The notes: a model not told the origin generated them from the sequence alone. A stretch of DNA of 64,000 nt from Pilaira anomala (GCA_025716855.1 JAIXMQ010000070.1:1-64000), one strand, 5' to 3'. Shown: positions 11,286-22,469, counted from the stretch's first letter. Numbers and translations: made by a program.

Positions 11286-13401
11286 ATGCATTGCCCAGAA
11301 GAATTTGTATCATATACTATGAAAGAAAGAGCTGAGAAAACAAGCCAAGAGTTCTTCAAAAAGAATGTTGCCCCTTCTTGGAGCTTTGAAAACTACTTGA
11401 ATTATAACACTCACCATGCCAACAAAAATAGCAGAAAAAGCATGAAAAAACTTCTGAAATGTTATTTGGATGACTTGATGTGGATTATCCAATCAGACAT
11501 TCCTAGGGATTTAAATACTTACGTCTATTCATTAAAGAAAAAGAAGGTACATAAATAAAAACAAATAATTGAATTGCTACTGACTTACGCGTTATTAGTA
11601 CTGCCTCAAAGACCTGAAGCAATTTTTCGCACCAAAAACTTCTACTCATCGCCCGATTCATATTGAAAATCACAATGGAACTGTTAACTTGGCTAATGTA
11701 AGATAAAAGAAACAGTTGATAATAGAGAAAATAAAAATAACACTGTAGTTACCATAGGAACAAAAAATCGTTAACTATAATCAAGCAACAACATCCAAAA
11801 AAAGAACATATAGTGAGGCCACTGATAAAGACATAGATAAAGACACAGATGAAGACATTGATGAAACTGATGAAGAGAGTGAAGTAAGTATGCAAAAATT
11901 TCTGTGGAAGTATTATACCATTTCAAACTGATAGTACGATAGTCTGATGATGAAAGTGTTTGGTCAGACTGGAAGAAGTATTTGCTATCGGCAAAGAATG
12001 ATGCTTCCATTCACAAATATAGGTAACAGTATTTACAACTGAAATTATGTGAGCCACGTTTCTAAATCCTAATCGTTCATAGTCCTGCAAAGCACAACAT
12101 TATTTGCTGCGGAAAAGACGTGTCACCGCGTCCTTCTTTCCCCAGAGATATTTTCGACAGCTACAAAAAGCAAAAGTTCAGAGATGAAGAGGTCTATGCT
12201 TTCGACGGACAATTATGTTCATATATTGACTTTGTGTTAGAAAGTGTACGTATTTGTTTGTGTAAATATTATGCTTAGAATACACAATTTAATTTTTCTT
12301 GCAGAAAACGATACCCGCTTTTAAATCAAATGTCAGGAATAGCCCTACTGTGTCAGATGAAAATGCATTACTATCACAGCAAGTTGATTTCCTTGAAGAA
12401 CTCTTTGCTGTTGCGTAAGTTTTTTTTTCGGAAGAAGTTAAAGAGATTTACTGACGGCATTGCTCCTTTTTCTTATTGTAGTCTCGCTTTGTATAAAAGA
12501 AAAGTACAATTGACACACAGTGAAGCAGTATTCAACAACTTCCTTGTCGAGCCGTTTTTAAAAGCTGTTAGTTATTCCATCAGTGAAGAAAAATACGCCT
12601 GGCTGGATGTTGGTTTTTTTCCTGGTGAAGAGCATCTTCTATCAATGACTAGACAATTAAAGCAAAAGGGGCAGTTCAAAGACGGCAGATTCTGTTACAA
12701 TGCTGACGGAGTAATCAGGCTGCAAGATTTCCACGATATTGAAGTCTGCGTTGCAGAAGTCTCTGGTGTGTTTAAAAACACCGACATGACTAAAATAAAT
12801 TTCGATCACCACAAAGGCATGTTCGCCGTTCTTTCGATGCTCAAGACAGTAGCGGACGAACTGAAGTATGCCTCACTTGATGTCTTTCAGACGGTAAAAA
12901 TTTTCTTTGTTCATGCTGCAGGTAAACTCATAGTATTATGTGGAGCTAGAAAAACGTCATATTCATTTAACTCTTCCCCTTTTTCTATTTGCAGAGGACA
13001 AGGTAAAGCTCTGGTCTTTGTCCTTCAATGAAAATATCTTTCACCTTTGGAGAGAAGATGTTTTGGAGATAAAGCCTGATTTTAAGGACAAGGAGGAATT
13101 CCTTCAGCAGACAATTCGATTTTATTGGAGCTTCAAGGTATGCAAATGTCAACTTGTATCAAAAATTAGTTGGCCTTTACTTAGCTTTCTTCTATTGTAG
13201 TGTCAGCTCGAAAATACACTGAAAGCAATTCAAAATCTTCATACATCTCACAAAGAGAATTTAAAGCAAGCAAGATACTCTGTCTCCCCTCCTCCTTTGC
13301 TTTCTCAACTTATGAACCCAAGCATTGTCAGATTGACGGAAAAAGACCATTGTAAGGGCATGGCTATCTATGGTCCCTTTGATTCGCCTGAGCATGACTA
13401 A
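11286..13401 (+). CDS. nuclease-like protein of an expanded fungal family
   Basis: An intact nine-exon gene coding 540 aa. Exons are 11286-11546, 11599-11697, 11758-11883, 11943-12022, 12083-12245, 12305-12414, 12482-12921, 12995-13137 and 13201-13401; all joins keep frame. No characterised homologue is recognised. Residues about 85-160 include a Lys-rich then Asp/Glu-rich linker. The C-terminal half carries ADGVIRLQDFHDIEVCVAEVSG (quoted as ADGVIRL and IEVCVAEVSG), followed by FDHHKGMFAVLSMLKTVADE and VKIFFVHAAEDKVKLWS. The D-G ... E-V-S spacing resembles a PD-(D/E)XK restriction-endonuclease fold with Ser in place of Lys, so any nuclease activity is speculative. The gene sits between two inverted Tc1 copies. 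I believe this is a multicopy family in Mucorales (from memory, unverified). Confidence 0.75.
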
Positions 13402-13952
13402 GCTTCTTTTTTTTTTCTATTAATAAAATAGTATATAATAGTAAAAAAGCATAAGAATATGGGAGTTATACTTTATTACAATAAATGTGTAAAAATCGTT
13501 AATGTTTTCATGGAGATCAAACCGTTTAAATTTAATTTTTAAAAAAATTAACAAGTCCGCTGGGGATGCTTCTAAGTGTGGTAAAAGTGCCAATAAATAT
13601 AGTTTATATTCAAGCCAGGAAGAAGATTATTGTGAAAAAAAGGTAACTATGTCCTTGGTATTTGTGTACACTGAGTTGCATTACAAGACAAGATGATTTT
13701 AGTGTCCCAGGATGGAGAGCTGTGTATGAACGCCATATATAACAAGTTTGGTATCCGTGATCAGCGAATTAATTACTATCTACATAGTTACATACAATTT
13801 GAGTTAATAGAGTGGCGTATCAATATTATAGTTCGAGTGTCGAATATACATTATTCGCAAACTCCTACAGTAGAATTTAATACTTAGCTTTGTACATGCA
13901 TTAATCCAATCTAAATGATGAGATGTGTAGAAAAGCAATGCGCTTATTAGAA
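13402..13952. other. intergenic
   Basis: This is the 3' flank of the nuclease-like gene and AT-rich spacer. Two short open frames (13502-13887) have no recognisable features and I do not call them. Confidence 0.5.
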
Positions 13953-14346
13953 CGGCCCTGGCAAGGCAACAGCAAAACACAAAGTCTACTATCACACAGG
14001 CGATGACCTTTGTCGCAGCATAGGATAGCTACCAAGCCCCTAAAATAATACGTCACGACGCACCCTGGGATACCTTACAAAGTCCTTCGGTACACGATGA
14101 TGGTTGTCGCATTTCAAAGCCTAGTCGTGTCTTTTCTACCATCTTCATCAACTCATAAAACGAGAAGTTTGAGAGCGGCCCTGGCAAGGCAACAGCAAAA
14201 CACGAAGTCTACCATCACACAGGCGATGACCTTCGTCGCAGCGTAGGATAGCTACCAAGCCCTCAAAAATTTCTCTCGTGGCGCACCCTGGGATACCTTA
14301 CAAAGTCCTTCGGCATACGATGATGGCTGTCGCATTTCAAAGCCAA
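13953..14346 (+). repeat. GC-rich tandem dimer, 223-bp period
   Basis: A unit of about 172 bp beginning CGGCCCTGGCAAGGCAACAG occurs at 13953-14125 and again at 14176-14346. It shares GTCTAC-ATCACACAGGCGATGACC, CGTCGCAG, GGATAGCTACCAAGCCC, GCACCCTGGGATACC and TGTCGCATTTCAAAGCC. Roughly a dozen substitutions separate the copies. About 50 bp of AT-rich spacer lies between them. The unit is markedly richer in GC than its surroundings and has no long open frame. It could be a SINE-like or structured non-coding RNA unit; I found no clear A and B box. Confidence 0.8.
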
Positions 14347-14679
14347 GCGCACGATTGTTTTGTTTATGAGTGATTTTTTAAAAAAAATAGGAAAAATAGA
14401 AAAAATAGAAAAAAATTATCATAAAACAAGTATCCTGAGAACGTTGTTTTTGATGACATCATACTGTCGCACAAAAAATACATCGGGTTCGAAAAATTTA
14501 TAAGTTGAATTAATGTGAAAGTAAGATATTTCATTATCCATGCTTAGAATATAATATATTATATAGACTTAATACTAATGCATGTTTGATAGTAAAGAAT
14601 TCACAAATTGAAGCTGAAAAAGCCGCAAATTGAGCTAGTACAAACCGCAGATTGACCCACAAATTGAAAGGAATTTACA

Positions 14680-16229
14680 TATAAAAATGTCGCATGACTC
14701 ATTTATTTAAATAGGACGTCCGTTAAGACAATCATCGAAACGCTTGACCGAATATCTAGCAAAACCCTGGAAAGCGCTTACTGGTTACATCATTACACGC
14801 ATCACAGATTTTTTGAGGAAGAGTGTGCTTTTCGAGTACGAATTGTCGCTTAATCTTACTTTTAGCTACAGACCAAAATTGTTCAATAGGATTAAGCTCG
14901 GGGGAGTAGGGAGGTAAGTAAACACACCTGTAACCACGCGTTACAATCAACTCACTGATGGAATTTGAGGTATGTATGGGGGCATTATCCATAATTAGAA
15001 AGTGGCCTTTCATATCAGGAAACTTATCCATCTCACTCAAAACATCTTTAATGAAGTTGATGTAGTGGCCAGTAACAGTGCCTTTACTTTACTTTTTTTT
15101 TACCACCTGCAAGCTTTCTTTTTTTGGAGGGTGGGATGGGCTTTCTTAAAATTATCTTAATAACACCTCTGGTCGATATAGCGCCCAAAATAGTGAGAGT
15201 ATTGGCTCTTGTAGTTAATACCTTGACATTGGCATTTGAGCCTATACTTGACCATGCTTGCGTACGCCTCAAGTTTACATGAAAGGCAGCTTCGTCAATG
15301 AATATATAGTTGGTCATGTAATACATTTCAGTGTTGTGCCATTCTTCGACCCAGTCCACTCGTGCTTGAATCTTTGCTGGACTGTTGCGCTCAATTGGCT
15401 CCAGCTTAGCCTTTTTAAAGGAAAGCTCCCAAAGCCCTGCCATGTAACGATGAAGAGTTGCTTTGGACAATTTTAGGTTTTCAAAATTCTCAGTCAGTTC
15501 CTTCATCAATTGATCCATAGTGGCAGAAGGGTGCTCTTTGTTGTACTCTGTTACAAAACTCTTCATGTCCTCAGCAAGTTTTCCTTCAGGCTCAATAATC
15601 CTTGGACGACCAAGAGGTTTGAATAAGGCGTCTTCTTTATCCTCTTTCCAAGCCTTGTACCATCTTTGTACAGTACGCGGCTCAAGTTTGAGTTCTAATG
15701 CCACAGCTCTAGCACTGTTCTTGGGACGGATATCAACCATATGGACAGCCTTTGCTTTTATTTCGTCCTTAGCGCGATTGTGGTTTTTAGTTCTTTCTTT
15801 TGCTTCAGCTTGTTAGGGTGTATCCTTGCTACTGTTAACTTCAGAGGAAGGAAGATCTTCAATGTCCTCCATATCTTGATCGCGGCTTTCTTCTACGTCC
15901 TTATTCTTAGCCCACTCTTTCAAATAGCTAGTGTAAGAGTTCAAATCCTCGAGCTGAAAAGGATCTTCTTCATCTACTTCCATTAACTCATTCATCAACA
16001 ACATTACCATGACCGTCTTCAAAATAAAATCGAAAGCTCATTGTTATTTTTTCTTTATTTTAAGCGACACTTTTTCTAAAAAAGATGCGACATAATTATT
16101 ATTTTCCAGGCGACATATTTTTTTTCAGAAGTGCGACACTATTATTTTTTTTTAGTGCGACACTTTTAATTTTATAAGTGCGTCAGATCTAATTTAAAAA
16201 GTGCGACATTTCTTTGAGAAAAAGGTGTA
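14680..16229 (-). mobile_element. Tc1/mariner element, copy 2 (inverted)
   Basis: Nearly identical to copy 1 but in opposite orientation. The outer end is intact: GGTG ends at 16227 with TA at 16228-16229, and the complement reads CACCTTTTTCTCAAAGAAATG. Its subterminal array is longer, with extra GTGTCGCACTT motifs at about 16130-16205. The inner end keeps only the TGTCGCATGAC-proximal part near 14687; the terminal 30 bp are missing or displaced. A TGTCGCACAAAAAA motif at about 14466 may be the displaced remainder, with about 215 bp of foreign DNA between. Confidence 0.75.
14707..16022 (-). pseudogene. Tc1/mariner transposase, broken (copy 2)
   Basis: The same protein as copy 1, with only a few substitutions (for example Ile/Val and Ile/Met near the N-terminus, His/Arg in the MVDI-PKNSARA segment, Phe/Ile in ISTRGV-KI). 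It shares two lesions with copy 1: the in-frame TAA (15813-15815) after the acidic N-terminal segment, and the frameshift near the C-terminus (about 14770). It differs at the A-run near 15104, which has nine A instead of eight and therefore shifts frame. The catalytic D, D and E are all present across the broken frames. Confidence 0.9.
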
Positions 16230-17148
16230 ACTATTATGTAATTTACAAAAATATGTAAAAACACTTGACTTTTTGAAATAAAGTTGAATAACTTAAAATC
16301 TCCCTTTTTTTCGTCCTCGCAAACCATACAAGTAACGCATAAAAAGTAACACATTTTAGAAAATATTGAACACTTCGAGGGATATATATGTTTTAGACAT
16401 ATGATATGAAGTCGTTTAATAGATTCTCATAATAATCTCACTGACGATATTAAGGTATACTTTTTACCTTGACAGAGCGGTTATCAGGCTGAATATAACA
16501 TCATGGATTATTTACAAATTATTAACTTCCTTATGACAAATAGCGTGATTTAATACAAAAAAACTTCTTTATGACTAATTATTAAGGTTGATCTGAGCGA
16601 AGTAAAAAATGTATAGTCTAGTACATCACTCGTGTAGCTCTTTTTGACGGGATTTCTTTCATACGTCAATATTACAAATCTAAATTATGTTAAAAGAACC
16701 ATGTTGTCATTATCAGCTAACCACAAGGTTTTTAATAACTTTATGTAAGCGTGTCATAAAAAAAAAAGTTGGCGCTTATTTATATTAAGATCTTCATACC
16801 AACCGTTAATAATACTATTATTTCTTTCGATGGAATTACTAAATAAAAATTCTATGTACTTATAGTCATATTCTTTATTGGGGTCGTTTTAGAAGTTTTA
16901 AAGGTAAATGTTTATTTCTGATAAAATATATGGAAGAATGAGGTAAAATATAATATAATAATGATTATAGTTTGAAACAAAAGGATTATTTTTAGTTTGT
17001 AGGGGAACTAAACAAGAGGATTATTCAACATTTGTTGATAATACTCCTGGAGGCTTTTTTAAATTTTCTGAAAATATTGGGAGGCTAATGGATGGGAAAA
17101 AAAAAGACGTTAGTAAAAAAAAAAAAAAAAAAAAGGTGTATGTGTGAA
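16230..17148. other. intergenic
   Basis: AT-rich spacer with no recognisable gene, RNA or repeat beyond short A/T runs. Confidence 0.6.
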
Positions 17149-19227
17149 TCAGCTTACCTTATTTGAAAAGCTCAAATCTTTATCTACAAAAGTCCAATCT
17201 TCATCAAAGGTTGGAACTTTTGGTTTTTGGATAAGAACCATATCATCGATATCTTCAGTATGTAAAGAAATACCATCTTTCATATGGATAGTATCTTTCA
17301 TACCATCGGCGAATGCAGCTGGATACCAGGTTGATTCATGGTTAAGTACACCAGCAGAAAGGTCAGTACCAACATCACTAACATCATCATCATCACTAAC
17401 ATCATCATCATCACTAACATCACCGACATCGCCAATATCACCAACATCACCAGCTTTAGTTTTAAAAAAATTTCTACTATAATCCCATTTGACAGCTTCT
17501 TTGATAGCATGGACAAAAGAAGCTGGATAGCAGGTTGATTCATGGTTAAGTACACCAGCCGAAAGGTCAGTACCAACATCACTAACATCATCATCGTCAT
17601 CACCACTAACATCATCATCATCACCAACATCACCAGCATCACCAGCATTAGTCATATACAAAGATGTACTATCATTCAATTTGGAAGTTTCTGCGACAGC
17701 ATCGGCAAAAGAAGCTGGATACCAGGTTGGTTTATGATAAAATAGAGCAGCAGAAACGTTAGCAAGAAAATCATAAATACCATCATCATCATCACCAAAA
17801 TCATCACCAGCATCACCAACATCACCGGCATCACCAGCATCAGTCATATACAAAGATTTACTATCTTTCAATCTGGCAGTTTCTGCGACAGCATCGGCAA
17901 AAGAAGTTGGATACCACTTTGATTCATGGTAAAGTACAGCAGCAGAAAGATCAATACCAACATCACTAGCATCATCATCGTCACTAACATCATCACCAAC
18001 ATCACCAACATCACCAGCATCACTAGCATTAGTCATATACAAAGATTCACTATCTTTCAATTTGGCAGTTTCTGCGACAGCATCGGCAAAAGAAGCTGGA
18101 TACCAGGTTGGATCATGATAAAGTAGAGCAGCAGAAATGTTAGCAAGAAAATCACCAATATCATCATCATCATCACCAAAATCATCATCATCACCAGAAT
18201 CATCATCATCACCAACATCACCAACATCACCAGCATCACTAGCATTAGTCATATACAAAGATTCACTATCTTTCAATTTGGCAGTTTCTGCGACAGCATC
18301 GGCAAAAGAAGCTGGATACCAGGTTGGATCATGATAAAGTAGAGCAGCAGAAATGTTAGCAAGAAAATCACCAATATCATCATCATCATCACCAAAATCA
18401 TCATCATCACCAGAATCATCATCATCACCAAAATCATCATCATCACCAACATCACCAACATTAGTTTCATACAAAGATTTATTATCATTCAATTTGACAG
18501 TTTCTGTGACAGTATCGGCAAAAGAAGCTGGATACCAGTTTGATTCATGGTAAAGTACACCAGCAGAAAGGTCAGTACCAACATCACCAACATCATCACC
18601 AGCATCACCAACATCACCAGCATCACCAACATCACCAGCATCACCAGCATCACCAGCATCACCAACATCACCAGCATCACCAACATCACCAGCATCACCA
18701 ACATCACCACAATTAGTTTCATACAAAGATTTACTATCTTTTAATTTGACAGCATCGGCAAAAGAAGCTGGATGCCCAGTGGATTTACAAAGAAGTACTG
18801 CAGCGGAATGATCAGTACCAACACCATTAACATTTGCTTTTGCTTGAGATTCATTGCGGCCCATTTGGAATAAATAATCTCCCATTGATTTCTTCTCCAT
18901 AACAAAAAAGTTGTACATAGCGGAAGCACCATAGACAAGTGATTGAGCAATACCAGTTGATAAACCTTTAGCCATAATATCAAGACGTTTACGGCGGGGC
19001 ACATAGGAATTCATAAGCTCTTCCATTTCTTGAGTGACACGAGGAGGTACATAATAAGGATCATATTGGGCATCTGTAGTATAATATCTGGTTGAACGTT
19101 TATCATCACCAGTAGCATAAACTTGATAACCCTTGATAGAGGATTTGAGGCTGTCAAAACAGCTGGAGATGTAGGAAAGACATTGTCTTGCAGAAGTAGA
19201 AGCAGAAGAAAACTTGAATGAGAACAT
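17149..19227 (-). CDS. eight-repeat acidic protein, unknown family
   Basis: A single long open frame of 692 aa. The start at 19227 (MFSFKFSSAS) was chosen because the frame upstream of it is only poly-Phe. Residues 1-35 are Ser/Lys/Arg-rich with no acidic residue before about residue 18, compatible with a mitochondrial presequence (inference). Residues about 50-140 form a unique region with YVPRRKRLDIMAKGLSTGIA. Then come eight repeats of about 63-75 aa, each with an L-S-A-x-(V/L)-L-Y-H core, WYPASFADAVAETAKLKDS and SLY-T, followed by a Gly/Asp linker (GDVGDAGD or DDDD blocks). The short C-terminal tail contains TFDEDWTFVDKD. I recognise no named domain. The Asp-rich linkers could bind cations, but this is only a composition-based guess. 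Confidence 0.8.
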   Translation of the reverse strand: MFSFKFSSASTSARQCLSYISSCFDSLKSSIKGYQVYATGDDKRSTRYYTTDAQYDPYYVPPRVTQEMEELMNSYVPRRKRLDIMAKGLSTGIAQSLVYGASAMYNFFVMEKKSMGDYLFQMGRNESQAKANVNGVGTDHSAAVLLCKSTGHPASFADAVKLKDSKSLYETNCGDVGDAGDVGDAGDVGDAGDAGDAGDVGDAGDVGDAGDDVGDVGTDLSAGVLYHESNWYPASFADTVTETVKLNDNKSLYETNVGDVGDDDDFGDDDDSGDDDDFGDDDDDIGDFLANISAALLYHDPTWYPASFADAVAETAKLKDSESLYMTNASDAGDVGDVGDDDDSGDDDDFGDDDDDIGDFLANISAALLYHDPTWYPASFADAVAETAKLKDSESLYMTNASDAGDVGDVGDDVSDDDDASDVGIDLSAAVLYHESKWYPTSFADAVAETARLKDSKSLYMTDAGDAGDVGDAGDDFGDDDDGIYDFLANVSAALFYHKPTWYPASFADAVAETSKLNDSTSLYMTNAGDAGDVGDDDDVSGDDDDDVSDVGTDLSAGVLNHESTCYPASFVHAIKEAVKWDYSRNFFKTKAGDVGDIGDVGDVSDDDDVSDDDDVSDVGTDLSAGVLNHESTWYPAAFADGMKDTIHMKDGISLHTEDIDDMVLIQKPKVPTFDEDWTFVDKDLSFSNKVS
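17290..18800 (-). repeat. coding tandem repeats with GAT/GGT linkers
   Basis: DNA of the eight-repeat region. Units of about 190-225 bp consist of a conserved core and a linker of reiterated GGTGAT, GTTGGTGAT and GATGAT codons. The repeats at about 18040-18260 and 18265-18480 are almost identical over the core and the start of the linker, so unit number probably varies by unequal crossing-over. Confidence 0.85.
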
Positions 19228-21753
19228 AGTTATTAAGACTTTAGAATAAAATAAAGTAGTTGTTTGAATAAAGAAGAAGAAAAAAAAAAAAAAAAAAAGA
19301 GGGTGAAAGGACAACCAGCTTTATATAAAATAAAGTTTACTAGAAAGACTGTTTTTTTTAAAAAAGGACAAGGCTATGGTATTTGTTTATCAACACAACC
19401 ATCAACCTAGTTTTTTTTTATAGCCCAGTTATTAAAAAGGTTATGTAATCATAGGAAAAGTACACAATGCAAATTAATTTTCGGTTCTTTAGTCCGAAAT
19501 AATATGATAATTCCCATCAGATCTTATACAAAAGCATTTTTCTAACGCCCACCAAATAAAACCTAATTTCACTTTTCTTTATTTTATATAATAATGGGAG
19601 TGCCTATATAATTCAAGAAATGCATTACTTTAATTTCTCATTTGATGAAATAGTTTTCTTTTGATGAAATAGTTTTCTCTTTTGCATTTAATTTTACCGT
19701 ATGACAACATGTCATTAATCCGACAGCTCTTGCTGATTTGAAGTAAAAAAAAAAAAAAAAAAAAAAAAAGCTTAAATAAACCAAAATATTCGGGTTTCAA
19801 CAACAAATTCAATACCATTTCAGTTAAAGTTACAGCAGTTTGTTTTGAAATAGAAAATCCTCATAATGTCAACTCAAAAATAAGCATTGGTACGAAGCTT
19901 TAATTTTTGAGATATTATTCTAATTTATGAAGTAAGAGGCTTTTTTATTCGTCCGCACCAAGAAAGATGATATTGATGAAACGCAAACATGTTTATTTAA
20001 TTTTTTTTTTTTATCACTAAACAAAACATGAATCTTTCATGCCACTGCTTGTTTGATTACATACACTATCCAGGCAAGATATTTCATCAAGAAAGAACAA
20101 CTTTGAAACCTGTAGTATAATACATCTGTTAGTAATGTGGTAAGATATTATTAAATAACTCCATTAACTTTATCACTAATAAATTTCAATAAAAAAAGCT
20201 CTTTATGAAAAGACACTCACAGGTCTCAATCGGCTGTAATATTCTAGCGAAGAGAGTAGATCAGCTTAAAATGATAAATATTTTTCCTTCTCCGCAATAT
20301 ACAAAAAGGTTATCAACAGAAGAAGTTAGTATGGCAAGAGAAATTAAGCAAGACGAAGTCGCAAAAAATATTGTGTTAAATAAAGCTGATATCAATGATC
20401 CCGGATTCTATTTGGAGCTGTCATATATTAGTACGCATATGGTGACTCCAGAAGCAATGCTAGCTGAGGGGATATAACCGCCATACAGATGACATAATAA
20501 TTCTTATATTATTTATTGCTTGCAAAATAGTGGGCGTTTCAGTAGAAAATATGGGATGGGCTTACGCAGGTAATAATAGCAATAGTTTTAATGAGAAGGA
20601 AGAAAATAATTTACATGTATAAGCTTTATAGAAGAAAAGAATTAATATACACTGATGCAGTTAGAAGAGTAGTAAGAGCTGAATTTTAAGAAGAAAATGC
20701 AGCTACATGGATTAAGTCTGATTGATCATTCTATCTGTTATTTAAAGTAATGTAGCTGTTTATTATCTTTAATAATTAATATCCCCAGTACTCTTGTATA
20801 TATTTTTTATTGTAAAGTCTCAAAATAGTTAAATAAACATTTCAAAAGGATGTTTTTTCTTTCTTTCTTCAGTAACTTGGTAAATATAATAAAATGTGTT
20901 TTATTTTTAAACTTAAAGTTATTAATAATAATTCAATAGGCACAAACAATACATGAAGTCCCTTTCATATAATTGAATGGTAAACCGTAAGTAAGCTTTC
21001 CTCTCTGAATATATATTTAATAGTTAAACCTAATGTCATTATCTTTTAGAAGTAAAATTAACAAAGGTATAGTCCCTTATTCTCTCATATTTTATTATTG
21101 TGCCCTTTGGTAATTATAAGTAATATATTATAAACAAACAAACATTTATAAATATATATGTATATAGGATTTTCTGAGTTTATTTTCCCGGTATGTCTGG
21201 TACTATATTGTTACTCTTATAATATGAAGATGTGTATAAGGTAGGTGTTGTAATAAGCTCAAATTATTCGCGTATTCTATATTGCTTCTAATGTAGTCCC
21301 TTATGTAATATATTTTCCTAGTATTATAATAATGTATCCCCCCCCCCTCATATAATGTATATCTTATTTAAATAATTCCTATTATTCAATAAATAAAAAA
21401 AAAACTTATATACAATAATATATTTTGAACCGTTTCATTTAAAAAATTTTTTTTTATCAAATTCCAAATCGTAAAATCCAAGCTAATATCAAAGCGTCCT
21501 CATGGCAAATTTTTTTGAAGCGTCGCCGAAATTTTATTCACAGCAACAACCCGTCTTGTTCGTTTTATTGTTTTCAGGCCACTCTCAATATAATAAATAG
21601 GTCGTTTATTTTTTTTTTTGGGTTTAGGAATGAACACGCTAAGTTGAATTTTTGGGTCGTTTTATTTTATTTTAGGTCACTCGAAAATCCCCAGTGTATT
21701 ACATAATGATTGAAGGTACACATCTAAAGCAGTTATTACTTTTTCTTCTTGGT
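19228..21753. other. mostly non-coding, one possible relic
   Basis: AT-rich. A single open stretch at 20205-20477 (90 codons; QYTKRLSTEEVSMAREIKQ, then DPGFYLELSYIS) has protein-like composition but no partner exons and no family I recognise. It may be an isolated pseudogene fragment. Poly-A and poly-T runs occur at 19746-19769 and 20000-20012. Nothing else is recognised. Confidence 0.45.
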
Positions 21754-22405
21754 TTAGTTTCTGCTTTTGAGTTGCGTTATAAGTGATTTAATAAACTTTT
21801 TCGTTATGTTTTTGAACATGTCGAAAAGAACTTCTTTATCTGTTGTAAAACTTTTCTTTTTTTTTATTATCCTATGTATAGCTCTACCAGCATACATTTT
21901 TACACGGTTTTCTGGCTTAGAAAGAAATTTTCGGTACCTAGCGGTTGAGGTAAGGTCTACCATTGTTAAATGAAAAAAAAAAATGGAAATCCCCAGTGTA
22001 TTGATCTAACACAATATGTTTTTCTTGCTGAGTTAAAAAGTAAATCAATGCGATTATCTTTGGCATTGGGACTTTAACTAAAGATGAAATCGAGTCGGCA
22101 TTGTAGACATAAACTTTCTTCGCCCAAAGTAAACTCGGAAGAACATAATAAGGATCTTCATCTTGTTTGGTAAAGTTTTCGTTGAGAAAGCGTCTGCTGG
22201 AAAACCCATCAATATTTATAACTACGACAATGGGTAAAATACCCGTTTCTTCAAATATGCTTAACGCATATCGCATTAAACGCGTTGTGAATTCGGGAAA
22301 TACTTTTTTTTTTGTATCTCGACTGTAACACATACAAGGTTTTTTGTTTCATCTTTGGGATAATAGATGATATTAGTTCGTTCATTCTTTTTGCTCGGTT
22401 GGCCC
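21754..22405 (-). pseudogene. Rpn-like PD-(D/E)XK nuclease relic
   Basis: Minus-strand pieces in shifting frames give NIIYYPKDETKNLVCVTVEIQ (read here as NIIYYPKD and LVCVTVEIQ), then FTTRLMRYALSIFEETG, ILPIVVVINIDGFSS, PSLLWAKKVYVYNADS and IALIYFLTQQEKH. A further piece ends in DMFKNITKKFIKS. The order of an Asx-hydrophobic strand, an ExQ strand, an R-L-L/M-R-Y helix, a 'LPIVV' strand and a 'YFLTQQ' helix follows the Rpn/PD-(D/E)XK transposase-associated nucleases. The usual catalytic Asp is Asn here. Frameshifts occur at the A-run near 22310 and near 21970. A related relic lies at 51.6-52.1 kb. Confidence 0.5.
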
Positions 22406-22469
22406 GTTTTGGTATGTTGAGCCGCAAATACCTCCACCGACAACAGAACTAATAATAATATATTTTATC

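Noticed and set aside
17298..18745. Other open frames antisense or shifted to the eight-repeat gene (Met/Leu-rich or Thr/Asn/Ile-rich)
   Set aside because: They are shadows of the GAT/GGT trinucleotide repeats and show only repetitive composition.
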